In this document: positions 24,383 through 35,059 of the stretch, piece by piece
Position numbering within the stretch: the first letter of the stretch is position 1
How the letters are laid out: the number at the start of each line of letters is the position of its first letter
From: Aphidius gifuensis
Taxonomy: Eukaryota > Arthropoda > Insecta > Hymenoptera > Braconidae
DNA: 64,000 bases
Direction of reading: 5' to 3'
NCBI RefSeq assembly: GCF_014905175.1
Contig: NC_057791.1
Location: 2,108,001 to 2,172,000 of the forward strand
Made by a program: the position numbers and the translations under genes
Notes under the pieces: generated by a model
Told to the model about the DNA's origin: nothing
Database searches by the model: none
Seen by the model: only the letters and a program-made list of their open reading frames with translations

Positions 24383-24556
24383 CTGATTAATTACTGCAGA
24401 TACATATGTTTGTTTGTCATTCAAATCAACTCCACCAATCCATTCTAACAATTGTTTTTCAGCATTTGTCGTTGTGTTACAAAATTGATAAAATAATTCA
24501 ATTTTTTGTACACACTCGTTGCATATTTTTTTTGGCAATTTATCATCTCTGGTCAC
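24383..24556 (-). CDS. ZAD locus common exon 2 (second half of ZAD domain)
   Basis: A 174-base exon from acceptor TAATTTAG|GTG to donor CAG|GTATGT, phase 0 at both ends, 58 residues. It supplies the second zinc-ligand pair (KICNECVQKIELFYQFC, residues 56 and 59 of the protein) and the helix used in ZAD dimerisation (QKIELFYQFCNTTTNAEKQL). The common ends beyond it, with SAVINQ at the exon end. ZAD domains bind one zinc through four cysteines and mediate homo- or heterodimerisation of insect zinc-finger factors. Because this exon is common, isoforms with different finger sets could pair through the same interface. Confidence 0.9.
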
Positions 24557-25561
24557 CTAAATTACAACATAATAAATAAATAATTAATATTCCAATTTCA
24601 TTCATAATAAAATTTTATACATAAAGAAAAGTATTTCTGTATTTTTAGTAAACCAAAAAAAACAAAAACGTTATGAAGAGAAAAAAAAAATCACAGTTCT
24701 TTGTTGGTGGAAAAAAAAAGGATGCGTTCAAGGTAATGGTGAGAAAGGAAACAAGAGAACAGGCCAACAAGAAACAAAAGGGTTGTCATGCTTGAAAGAC
24801 TACAAATTGAAACAAATAAAATTATTTTATTTACTGTAATAAAATAATAATAATAATAAATATGTAGACCAAATGTTAACGAATTCTCGTCAATTAGAAT
24901 TGATTTACTAAAATTAGAATAAATTTTTCTTTCAATACTTGAAAATTCTGTAAGCAGAAATTTTTCTCTGCTTGAATTTCATTGTAAAATATTTTATTTC
25001 GTTATACCAGGAACTGTCATAAAATCATCATGTTATTGGGATAAAAATATTGACCAACAGAAAAAAAAAAAAAAAAAAAAGACTGCTGTGCCACAGAAGG
25101 ACAAAAGAAAGTAATTGTAAATAATAATAATAGTAATAATACTTGAAAAACGACATAGCCATAGATTGAAATATACAAAAATAATAAAACAAAAAAATCA
25201 GCAATAATTAAAAAAAATAAAAGCGCGGCAAAATGATGAAAAATATAATGCCCTTAGGCGTCTTGATGAAACGAGCGAAATGACGCCATGCTTGTTAAAA
25301 AGACAAATAGCACATTGACGCGAAAAAAAAAAATAAAAAATAATAACATAAAAGAAATTTTAATAGAAAAAAAAATTGATTAAATAATAATCATGATAAT
25401 TACAGCTAGCCAAGTATGTGTGGTAGAATAAATTAAGTAAAATATGAGAGAGAAAGAGTGGATAAAAAATATGTATAAAAAAAAAAAAAAAAAAGAGAGA
25501 GAAATGAATGTTCAAGATGGCGGTTTTAGGGAGTATAATGGCTGTGGCGTAGTTGACTTAC
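24557..25561 (-). other. Intron 1 of the ZAD locus
   Basis: A GTAAGT donor at 25561 and TTTAG acceptor at 24557 define a 1,005-base AT-rich intron. Near its 5' end, at 25514-25523, is AAGATGGCGG, a good match to the YY1/Pho motif. No other feature is recognised. Confidence 0.7.
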
Positions 25562-25693
25562 CTTGACCGGCAGGCAGGCAGCGATTTTAAGAAATATTTG
25601 TCTGCCATCACCTTCGCCATCAAATATTGGCACAAAAGCGCTTTCTTTAACAAGGCACAATCGGCACAAATCTAAATAATCGATTGATGACAT
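25562..25693 (-). CDS. ZAD locus common exon 1: start codon and first half of ZAD domain
   Basis: ATG at 25693 opens 44 codons to donor GTCAAG|GTAAGT. The sequence MSSIDYLDLCRLCLVKESAF contains the first ZAD ligand pair, C10-x2-C13, followed by FVPIFDGEG and a helix QIFLKIAACLPVK, the standard ZAD N-terminal half. With exon 2 the domain spans about residues 6-85 with cysteines 10, 13, 56 and 59, the normal length. Shared coding before the alternative exons totals 253 residues. The 5' leader extends upstream into a region shared with a divergent plus-strand transcript. This architecture is analogous to lola but has ZAD in place of BTB. I do not recognise a specific named orthologue. Confidence 0.92.
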
Positions 25694-26479
25694 TTTATAG
25701 CCGTTTAATAAATGCCAATTCGATAAAACACCAAGCCTCGCCCGTTGGACGCTAATTTATTATCTTTTTTTTTTTTTTTATTTATCAGTAAGAACACACA
25801 GGCACAGAGAGATTGTTCACTGCACAACGCCGACTGCTTGGTGTTTCTCGATGAACTGTGCAACTCGGGTAAGTTCGTTTTAGTTCGTTGTAATTCGGCT
25901 TCTTTATTGATTGCACCGACGCCAAGTGGGGAAAGAGAGAGATAAGAATAGACTTCTTGTATGAGAACAAATGAAAAAAAAGATGTAAGGATATCCGTTG
26001 GATTAAAGAGAGACAGATTTCCGTTGAACTCGTCGACCAATGAAAATAAAGAACCACTTTCTACTTTTCTCTCTTTGATTGTAAATAAATAATTTAATAG
26101 CGAGATGACAGAAAAAAATTAGATTATCATTTTATGGAATTAATTTATTTTATAAAATTGATTATTTATTATTTATTATTATTAATAATTGCAATTAATT
26201 ATTATTATTGTTTATTTATTGACAAAATAATAGTCGGTCATTTTTTAGCTAGATGGCGCAATTTTTTTTATTGATAATTATGAATTTTCCTTTATCGACC
26301 GAATTCAAAATGGCCGCGGTATTGTTACAGTGGAAATGACACTCGTGACTTTATAGACTTGTTGTTGTAATAATGATTGTTAAACAATTATAAATTATTG
26401 TTGAATCGATTAATTAAATTATTCTGAACAGAATGTAATATAAATTATTGTAAAGTTTTGTAAATTTTGACCAATAATA
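25694..26479. promoter_or_regulatory. Probable bidirectional promoter between the ZAD gene and a plus-strand gene
   Basis: About 790 bases separate the minus-strand ZAD start codon from the first plus-strand candidate exon. The segment is less AT-extreme than its surroundings. It carries AAAATGGCCGC at 26307-26317, related to the YY1/Pho core, next to TTTATCGACCG. Frames here on either strand look like leader sequence. The exact start sites cannot be placed from sequence alone. Confidence 0.5.
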
Positions 26480-26545
26480 ATGGACATGTCAATGGCGTTG
26501 GAGCTGACAAAAGCAGCTATTAATTTGTTAAATAATGGACAAATG
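26480..26545 (+). CDS. Candidate first exon of an unrecognised plus-strand gene
   Basis: ATG at 26480 opens 22 codons (MDMSMALELTKAAINLLNNG...) ending at donor AAATG|GTATGT in phase 0. The composition looks coding and the donor is good. However, joining to the next acceptor at 27088 gives only seven more codons before TAA, so this may be an upstream ORF in a leader exon, or the exon may splice elsewhere. I recognise no family. Confidence 0.4.
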
Positions 26546-27087
26546 GTATGTAAATATTATGTTTTTTCATTGCTATTAATTATTTAAAGCATAAACAAAC
26601 ATAATTACGTAATTTTTATCAATAATTTTGACAAATTAAAATGATCAATTTGAGGTTAGGCTGTCATTTTTTACAAAGACAAAAAAATTATTAATTTATT
26701 TATAAATAATTATAAATTTTTATTATTTATAGCATTGTTGTAGCATCCTTAGTGTATAACAATCGTTTTTTTATTAATAATAATCAAAAAAATGTGAAAT
26801 AATTAAATATCAATTTTCCATTGTTTGAGGTCTTTGTCAGTTTTTATTGTCAGTGTTTAGTATCAATTTATTGACTTTAAAATTTAATTTTTCACTGTTG
26901 ATTTATTTAATTATTGCTTAATTATCTATTTTTCATACATTTACTATTTATTTATTTGTTTAATTATCATTTATTTATTTATTTAATAATGCTACTTTTA
27001 TTTACTCTTTTTTTGTTGATAATAATTACTCCAATTTGACAAATATTTATAACATAATGTTTATTTTATATTTTTATTGTTTACAGA
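26546..27087 (+). other. Intron of the plus-strand gene
   Basis: GTATGT donor at 26546 and TTGTTTACAG acceptor ending 27087 bound 542 AT-rich bases with nothing else recognisable. Confidence 0.45.
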
Positions 27088-27216
27088 TACATAACAACAA
27101 GTGTGGCTAAAATATTTAATGTGCTTATGCAATTAATTCAAGAACATTATTAAAAATGGGACTAAACAAATGACTAAATTGGACTGTCATTGGTGCCAAG
27201 ATCATTTTGGAGTCTA
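27088..27216 (+). other. Candidate non-coding leader exon of the plus-strand gene
   Basis: Bounded by TTTACAG|ATAC and TCTA|GTGAGT. All frames contain stops, so it is probably 5' UTR. Confidence 0.4.
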
Positions 27217-27289
27217 GTGAGTTATTTTATTTCATTTATTATAAATAAAAGTATTTATCCAATAATAATTTGATAATTTATTGTTACAG

Positions 27290-28369
27290 TTGCATCAAAT
27301 TATGTAATATCAGATTTACATAATAAAAAAAGAAGAATATGAAGAGAGAAAGAGAGTAACTGTCTTATATACTCCAACCAGAACTGCTTGATTGCTAAAA
27401 AATATAACACAAACTATAGCAAATGATTATTGTGTTAAAAGTGTCATTACTTGCATCGTTAATTTTCGTTTGTTTTATTAAATGCTATAAAAATTAATCA
27501 AATTGTTTATAAACTATTTGACAATTTAAAAATCATCGAAAATCTTCCAGTACAAAAATTGAACCAGCAACAACATAAAATGCACCAAAACCATCTACAT
27601 GATATGCTTATGCTTCAACTATGATGAAATCTTGATGATGAAAAATCACTACTTAATTATTTACATTTTGCATGTGCATTTGAATTTAACAAATGTCAAG
27701 TTTAACTAAAATCTAACACTGTATGATCTATTAAATATGATTTTATCTATCTTTCACTGGAACAATCAATAGCATCACATGCTGCTGGTGTTATTGACTC
27801 TTATGCTCTTTCTAATCTACCACTTGTTGTTGTTGTTGTTATATTGTTAAACATTTACCAATTTATATTGAAATTGTCATTGGTAAACTGCTGGTGTTGC
27901 TGATAAATCATAACTTGTTAGTCTTGAGAGTTGAGAGTGTCAAGAATATTCTGCCTCTACTAAAGAGCTCGCTTCATCAAAAAGCTTGCCTTTATAACAA
28001 CGATGTGTATATTATCAATTCAACCAGCCAACAACTCGAGACCTTCTTTTGAAATTGATAAACCACTTTCAAATAATAATAATAATATAAACTATATTTA
28101 AAAATATAATATAACAATTTATTATAGTTTTTAAATAATCAAGTCAAATAGTTTATCATCAAGTGAATACCTATAAGAGATATTAGGTACTTTATAAACT
28201 ATACAAGTTAATATGTGTTGTTCTTTTTCGGTTACACTTACAAGTGGTGGAGTGAAAAGTGTTTTTGCAATAGTTTCGCTAAAAAAGTGTGGTGATTATT
28301 GTTTTGTGTACGTGTGTGTAACCATTGAACCTATTGATGATCAGATTGATTCATCATCTCCATCATCAC
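27290..28369 (+). other. Candidate leader exon sequence upstream of the 28370 start
   Basis: It follows acceptor TATTGTTACAG at 27289. No long frame exists, and it leads directly into the open segment at 28370. An in-frame ATG at 28337 could add 11 residues. The segment may be one long 5' UTR exon or contain undetected introns. Confidence 0.35.
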
Positions 28370-28457
28370 ATGAGTGCAACATCCTCTAGTCTTCATGGAT
28401 TGCAGTATCCTGAGCAATTTGATGACCAGCGTGGCAAGATGAACATCCGCTTACAAG
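28370..28457 (+). CDS. Candidate first coding exon of the plus-strand gene
   Basis: ATG at 28370 opens 29 codons, MSATSSSLHGLQYPEQFDDQ then RGKMNIRLQ, ending at donor CAAG|GTAGGA in phase 1. The codon mix and good donor suggest a real N-terminal coding exon. The next exon would be far downstream, since nothing on plus joins well before 57.8 kb. The exon's last bases and flanking intron resemble those of the exon at 57867-57963. The product is not recognised. Confidence 0.45.
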
Positions 28458-28839
28458 GTAGGATTTTATTCAATTAATAATTGTTTTAAAATATAATTTC
28501 ATTTATGATCTTGTTTGAAACTCCATGATGCTCTGTAAAGTATTCGTTGAGTCATTCTGTTTGTTTATTTTTTTCTTTTTACTTTGATCTATGTGTTAAG
28601 TGATAATTTAGGTGCCATGATATTGATTAAATGATGCGTATCGTTATCGTTATCATGTACATCAGTGTACATAAAAACACCAAGTACTTTTTTGTTAAAT
28701 CTATTTAAATTTGCTGCTTTAAGCGCAATATCATATTTCATTTCATTTTAAGTCCTTTATGAGGTTACTCATAAATATTTCGTTAATTTTTAAATAATAA
28801 TAGGAGTTTTCTTTCACCAAAATCGAATTGATAGCGTTC

Positions 28840-28855
28840 ACCTGGAGCTCCAGGT
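28840..28855. repeat. Perfect 16-bp palindrome
   Basis: ACCTGGAGCTCCAGGT reads the same on both strands and is much GC-richer than its surroundings. It could bind a dimeric factor. The function is unknown. Confidence 0.6.
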
Positions 28856-29184
28856 AAAGATTTTGGCAAAAGAAATGATTTTAATTTTTTTTATTATTAA
28901 CAAATATACAAATTTGAAATTTTGAACAATATTACCATCAAGTAATATCAAATAACCCTTTACACAATCGATATTGTCGCGCGCGCCACTCGAGATATTT
29001 AACCCCCGCGGGGCTCGGGGAGGTAGCACTTGAATCCACTTGAATCCTCCGAGTGCGTCATGGTGCTTCAGTTGTGTGCGTAATCCAGAAGCCAAAGGAT
29101 GTTGTTTTCATTTACTGCTCCCGCATTTTTTTTTTTTTGGTATTATTTTTTATTTTATACTTTATTTTTGTTATTTTATTAATT

Positions 29185-29321
29185 AAAAAATAAACTTTCA
29201 ACGATTTGTAATCAATTATTCGATATAATTTTCAATAGTTTTATTCACTTTTATCAAATAATATTTTTCGAGTTACTCGAAATGGCGTCGTTGCCGGCGA
29301 GCCATTGAAAGTTTATTTTTT
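29185..29321. mobile_element. MITE-like element, copy 1
   Basis: Terminal inverted repeats AAAAAATAAACTTTCAAC (29185-29202) and its near-complement (29304-29321) differ at one base. The interior has AATTATTCGATATAATTTT and a GCCGGCG core near the right end. There is no protein. It resembles the element at 29591-29734. Confidence 0.55.
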
Positions 29322-29590
29322 TATTACTCATTTAATAAAAAATAAAAAAGAAATTATAAATTGCATTACTAATATTTTTTTTTTTATTATTATAATTTAT
29401 ATTTTACTAATTTAATTTATTTTCATGAAAAATTAGATGTCCCTGTCATAACTCATAATGATGTCATATTGCGAATTGCTGTGTACGTGTGAATCTCAAG
29501 GAGAATATTTTTGTGTTCCTGCTTCGTGCTGTTTTGTTTCGGTACTGTGTCATTTCATATACTTCATTATTTTATTTTATTCATTCACAC

Positions 29591-29734
29591 AAATAATAAA
29601 TTTTCAACTTATATTTTAACTAATTATTTGGTATAATTTTATTTCTTGATTTTTTAAAAATATTTACAATATAATATATAAATTTTTTTTACTACAAAGC
29701 CGGCGCCATTTATAAGTTGAAAATTTATTTTTTG
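29591..29734. mobile_element. MITE-like element, copy 2
   Basis: Terminal inverted repeats share a perfect 18-base stretch, ATAAATTTTCAACTTATA, on the left and its complement on the right. The interior has AATTATTTGGTATAATTTT and a right-hand GCCGGCGCC core, in the same order as copy 1. It is non-autonomous. Confidence 0.58.
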
Positions 29735-32700
29735 TATCATATTTTATGCAACATAAATTACCCGACGTTATTGTAAATAATTTATTTAATTTTTTATTGA
29801 CGATAATAAAAAATTAGACAAATTTATACAATTATTTTCGGAGTCGTGACAATGATGTTGTTTTTTTTTGTCGGCGTCATTGACAATCGACGAGTAATAC
29901 GTTTTGTTTTATTTTCGTTTAAACAAATTATTACTCATCAATGTTCCCCAAAGATATATCCGATAATTTAATTGATATTTATGTATAATATCAATTACTA
30001 AAATATTTATTAGGTATATATTTTTTTTTTCTACAACAACGTTGCCTCTGACAATTCATGCATCAAGCCGCCATTTTCGATAAAAAAAAGCGCGCCAATT
30101 TTGGCGACAAGTTCAAATTTCGTTTTGAACGAAATTTAATAAAATCAAATTCAACGTGAATTAAAATGTAATAAAAAATCACAAGCCTTGAATAACATTA
30201 TTATTTTAATTAAATAAATAATGATAATTATTTTTTAAGGATTAATTAGGAGTAGGATATATAAATAATCAAACAAAGCATAATATTTTTTAACTTTTTT
30301 TTTTTTCTTTTTTTTAATTTAAAAAACTGCTTTATTGTGGCAGAACACATGTATTATCATACCATCATATAATCAAGGAATTCATAGTTATTAAAAAATT
30401 ACGATGCAATTGAAGATGTTTTGGTACACGACATTAATAATTATTAATTTTTTTATTTGATCTTTTGGTATTTTATGATGTCTGTACGTTTGTCGATGTG
30501 AATATCAATCTAAATATATTTATTTATTTTTTTTTTCTTTTAATTCGGTACAGCATAAATCCTCACACACATGATAATTTATTTTTGCACATTGGAAATT
30601 ATATATATATATGATATTACAAGTACAGAAATCCTCATATTCAATTTTTTTAATATTTATTTATTTTTTTTTTTATTTGAAAAAGGAGATATGTGGAACA
30701 TTATTTCGTTAAGCTTTTTTTTTATTTATTTATTTCTCTCGAATCGTTCCGCAACTATCAACGTGATTTTTAAATATAATTTTTCTTTTTAATACTTTTT
30801 TTTTTTACTCGATAGGCACTCTCGTCTAAATACTCTTGACAGGTGTTTACTTATTTAAAAAAAATTTTTCCACTCTGTTTTTTTTTCTTGATAATTCTGT
30901 CCTCCCTTCTAATTTTTTTTTTTTTTTTCTATATTGAATATAACGGCAAATGGATTTCTTTTTTTTTTTTTTTTTTTTTGTTTTTCAATATATTTTCTTT
31001 TTGTTTTTTCCATTTGCTTTATATTTTTTTATTCTATACATATTGAAACTGAATGCAGAAAAATTACTATATTAATAAATATAAAGCCGAATAATAAATA
31101 AATTTATTAAGATAATAATTTTCAATGTCATTTGACATAATTATTTTGGCCTCGATGATATATCTTGTAATTAATATTACTTTCGTTAGATTATTCAAAT
31201 TTTTCATTGGCATTTTTCATAATTTTTTTTTTGCTTTTTTATCTATTCAATTGTCATTCGATTAATTGTTATTTATTTATTATTCACAATGTTTATTCTT
31301 CTTATCATAATGCAAATGGCTTTTCAAAACAAGAGGGCTCAGTTTACACGTTAAATTCATGGCTCAACAAACAGTCGATGCTTTCGATGCATTATCAATA
31401 TTATTATTACTAATATTATTATTATTATTATTATTAAATCAGTATCATTATTATTCTTTTCAATATTTTTTTTTTATCATTTGTTATACATAGTTAATAC
31501 AAGTTGATTAATTGAATTTATTGAAAATTCATAACTATACAATTTTTCTTTTTTAAATGCTATAACAATAATAGCAAAAAATTTTTTTTTCATATCTTTT
31601 TTTATAATTTTATTATGATGACTTTTTAAAATTTTATTATTCGATCTTTATTTTATTTTATTTTTTTTTGGTTTTATTATTATGATTTATTAATTTTTTA
31701 TTATTTTTTTTTTTTTTATCTTTACAACTATTACAAATATATAATTATATTGTGTATATATAATATATTATCTCTATTATAATATTACCTTGTTTTTTTA
31801 ATTATTTAAATATATATAAAGTTAAAAATCCGGGAAGTTTAAATTTCGATTCGTGCAAATCATTGTGCCGATTTAAAATATCAATATATTTTTTAATTCT
31901 TTTTTTTATTTATTTATTTATCGGCACAATCGGAAATTGGACTCAATGGATTAGCAATTTTCAATTAGGTGAGGATTTATTTATTGTTTTTTTTTTTTTG
32001 TAGTTTTATTTAATTAATTTTTTTAAATGTCAAGCAATCGGAATTTCATTCAACTAATTGGGCTGTCTTGACCAAGCCAATTTCCAATTGCATCTATTTT
32101 CCTCAGACTCATTGCGATTGCACAAAGTCAGTGGCTTTATTTTTTTTTTTACTATTTTGGCTAGTAGAGGGAAGAACAATGACAATTTGTAATTATAGAT
32201 TGGTTGGCACAATCGATTAAAATTTTTTGGCAAATAAGTAAATAAAATTTTCTAAAACCACTAGACTCTGTAACAAAAGAAATTTACAATTTTAATTATA
32301 TATAATTTTCTATTTTTTTTTTCTATGGTTTTTTAAATTAAAAAAAAAAAAAAATGATTATTTGGCCAATTTATTTAAGCATTATATAATTTATCTTCTC
32401 ACTATTTAGTCGTCGACATTGGAAAATTAATTTTTGGTCTTAAATTCGTTGGCAAATGGTTTTATATATTTATATGAAATTATTATAATTAATTTCATCA
32501 AATATTATTGTATTTCAATTCACAACATCGATACTTTATTATTTTTTTTTCCAACAAAGAAATAATAATGAACTTTTTTTGCTTTCTAATTTATCAAATT
32601 GTCTTTTTTTTTTTCGAGACTTGTTTTTTTTTTTTTTTTTTATAAAAAGAGTTTTAATGAACGAGAGTGGAAGTAATATTTAATAAGAGGAAAATTATGG

Positions 32701-33010
32701 AAAATATGAATATTCCTTGTATAATAGATAATTGATTAATAGTGTCTTTTTGGCTTATGGAATTTTTTTTTTGTTTTTCTTCTTCTTTTTATTTTGCTCT
32801 TTTAATAAATTTTTATTCTACAATTTAGCTGGTTTATTAATGACAAATGCAATGTATATTTAAATGAAAATTATTTCTAACATATTTTCTTTCAATCTTT
32901 ATCAATTTTTTTAAAATTTTTATATTTCTTGCTTTCATATATTTTTTTGTATTATAATAAAATAATACTATACAATTTCAAATTTACAATTTAAAATTTT
33001 TTTTTAAATA

Positions 33011-33027
33011 TCTCTCTCTCTCTCTCT
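33011..33027. repeat. CT microsatellite
   Basis: Uninterrupted TC/CT dinucleotide run of about 17 bases. Confidence 0.8.
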
Positions 33028-34975
33028 GCCTTGTTACCTTTCTCGCAGTTTTATTTTAATTCTTTTCTTTTTATAATCTTGCATTTGTTATAGCCATTTG
33101 TACTCATTTAAACTAGCAAAGCACATTTCACATCGTATCACTAATTGCGTCCCATTTCTAACTAAGCACCGTCGCCCACACAGTCGACGGACATTTAAAC
33201 TTTATCAAGCTATATATTTATTTATTTTTTTTAATTTAGATTTTATTCATTTATTTATTTTTTTTCTATGATTATTCGAAAATTGAAAGGATCCTTGGTA
33301 AATTTTAATATTCACCTGTAAATTAATACTACAACCCGTTTTGTAATGTTAATTAATTTCAAAAGCATTTTTTTTTTTCATATATGAAAATGTACTTTTC
33401 TGCTTTGACGATGTCATTTACCAGCTCGTTTTCTATCTGGAAATAATTTTCTTCTACAAATCCTTTAACTTTTGCTAAATGCTTTTTATTTTTTTTATTT
33501 TAATGACTATTTTATCTTTCAAACGATTTTTATTTTCTTTTTATACCAATAAAACTTTTTCTTTTTTTAATTTTATTATCAAAGATTACAATATTTTTTA
33601 AACGAGCTGCTTCAAAATGATTTTGCTAGATTGATAAAGCAGTTTACAAAGAGTCCAAAAAAAAAAAAAAATAATTGTTTTTTTTATGTATGAATGATTA
33701 ATAATTTTTTGTTTTTTTTCATCAATTTAATTTTATCACTCATTGAATTATAATTTATCGCGCCAATTAAGTGATTTTCTTTTTATTATTATTATTATTT
33801 GTTATTTTGGCAATTGTTTATTAATTAATAGAGACGTGAAAAATTTCGAATTCTTCGTTTATTGTTGCACCTCAAACGATATTTATGTTGTATTTATTTA
33901 TTTTATAATTATTTTTAATAACTTTTCTCTGGTTTTTTTTTTATTTTTTTAATATATATTTCTTAAATTTTTTTTTTTTTTATATACAATCGAGGCACGA
34001 GGTCACCTCATCTCGTTTTAGCACCTAAAAACTATCGTTTAATTATATGTATACCTCTCATATTTACATACAAATTAAATAATTTGTTTATCAATGAAAA
34101 ATTTTATTCCATTTTTTTTTTTTTTTTTTAATTAAATAATTAATCTTATCCTTCACATCTTTTATATTAATATTTCGAAGACTGAACTTTTTTTTTTTTT
34201 TAATATTTAAATAATAATTTCTATTTATTTATATATTTATATATTATAATATATTTTTTATTTTATTTATTTAATCTGGGTGCTTTTCTTGTGTTATTAT
34301 TTTTATATAATAATAATTAATTTGTTTTTTTTTTTTACTACAAAACACATGATCACATGCACACCATTATTTTCTTGATTTTTAAATTTGTATTTTCTTT
34401 TAAATATATATACTTATTTAAATTATTTAATTTAATTTCATTCAAGGGAAGATCAAAATACATAACGTGGATCGGATTTTAACGCGTTAATGTTTTTCTA
34501 TATAATCATTTGAGCGAAAAAAAAAAACAAAAAAACAAAAAAAAAAGAGGAACTTTTTTATTTTTCATCAAAATTATTTCCTTTTTTTTTATTTATTTAT
34601 TTAAAATTATTAATATTTTTTTTAATGAATAAAAAGTATTTATATATACACATATATATCATCTATGTACACATATGTATATATATAAATATTAAGATGG
34701 CAAATTGAGAATGAATTTGAAGAAAATTGCGATGGCCGGTTAATTCATCGCAATTTTTTTTTTCTACTTATTCATTCTATAATTAATTACATAATTTATA
34801 TATAAATACCACCTTCTTCATATATCACAATTGATTTATCTATTTTTTTATTTTTTTTTTGTTGATTTCGGTGTTGTTATTAATATTGTATTATTTATAC
34901 ATATATTAATTTATATATTTTTTTATTTATGAATTGTTAAGACGCAATTAATTTTTTTTTTTTTTCAATAATTCA

Positions 34976-35059
34976 TTATACCGATTCACGTCGTATTTGA
35001 ATTTGTGGTATATATGGATGATACTCATGTATTGGTAAAGTTTTGACTGACGGTGGACG
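34976..35059 (-). CDS. Possible readthrough extension of the TASK channel (14-3-3-type C-terminus)
   Basis: Immediately after the TGA at 35062-35060 the same frame stays open for 27 codons and ends at TAA (34978-34976). The peptide begins RPPSVKTLPIHEYHPYIP and ends IQIRRESV. Vertebrate TASK-1 and TASK-3 end in RRSSV and RRKSV, a 14-3-3-binding signal needed for surface expression, so RRESV in this position is unlikely to be chance. TGA followed by C is a leaky stop context. Alternatives are a recent CGA-to-TGA change, an assembly error or RNA editing. The open frame is seen; its translation is inferred. Confidence 0.65.
   Translation of the reverse strand, partial: RPPSVKTLPIHEYHPYIPQIQIRRESV

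Larger units (their letters stand above)
28458..34975 (+). other. Presumed first large intron of the plus-strand gene
   Basis: AT-rich DNA dominated by T runs, with no supported coding exon. It contains a 16-bp palindrome (28840-28855), a GC-rich island (about 28975-29100), two MITE-like elements (29185-29321, 29591-29734), GCCGCCATTTT at 30067-30077, an 11-bp stem hairpin (31862-31930) and a CT microsatellite near 33011. The small frames seen here are low-complexity. Confidence 0.4.

Noticed and set aside
1..25693. Direct orthologue of lola
   Set aside because: The common exons encode a four-cysteine ZAD domain, not BTB.
30571..31413. Phe/Ile-rich ORFs on plus
   Set aside because: They are poly-T translation products without a start context, family or splice signals.
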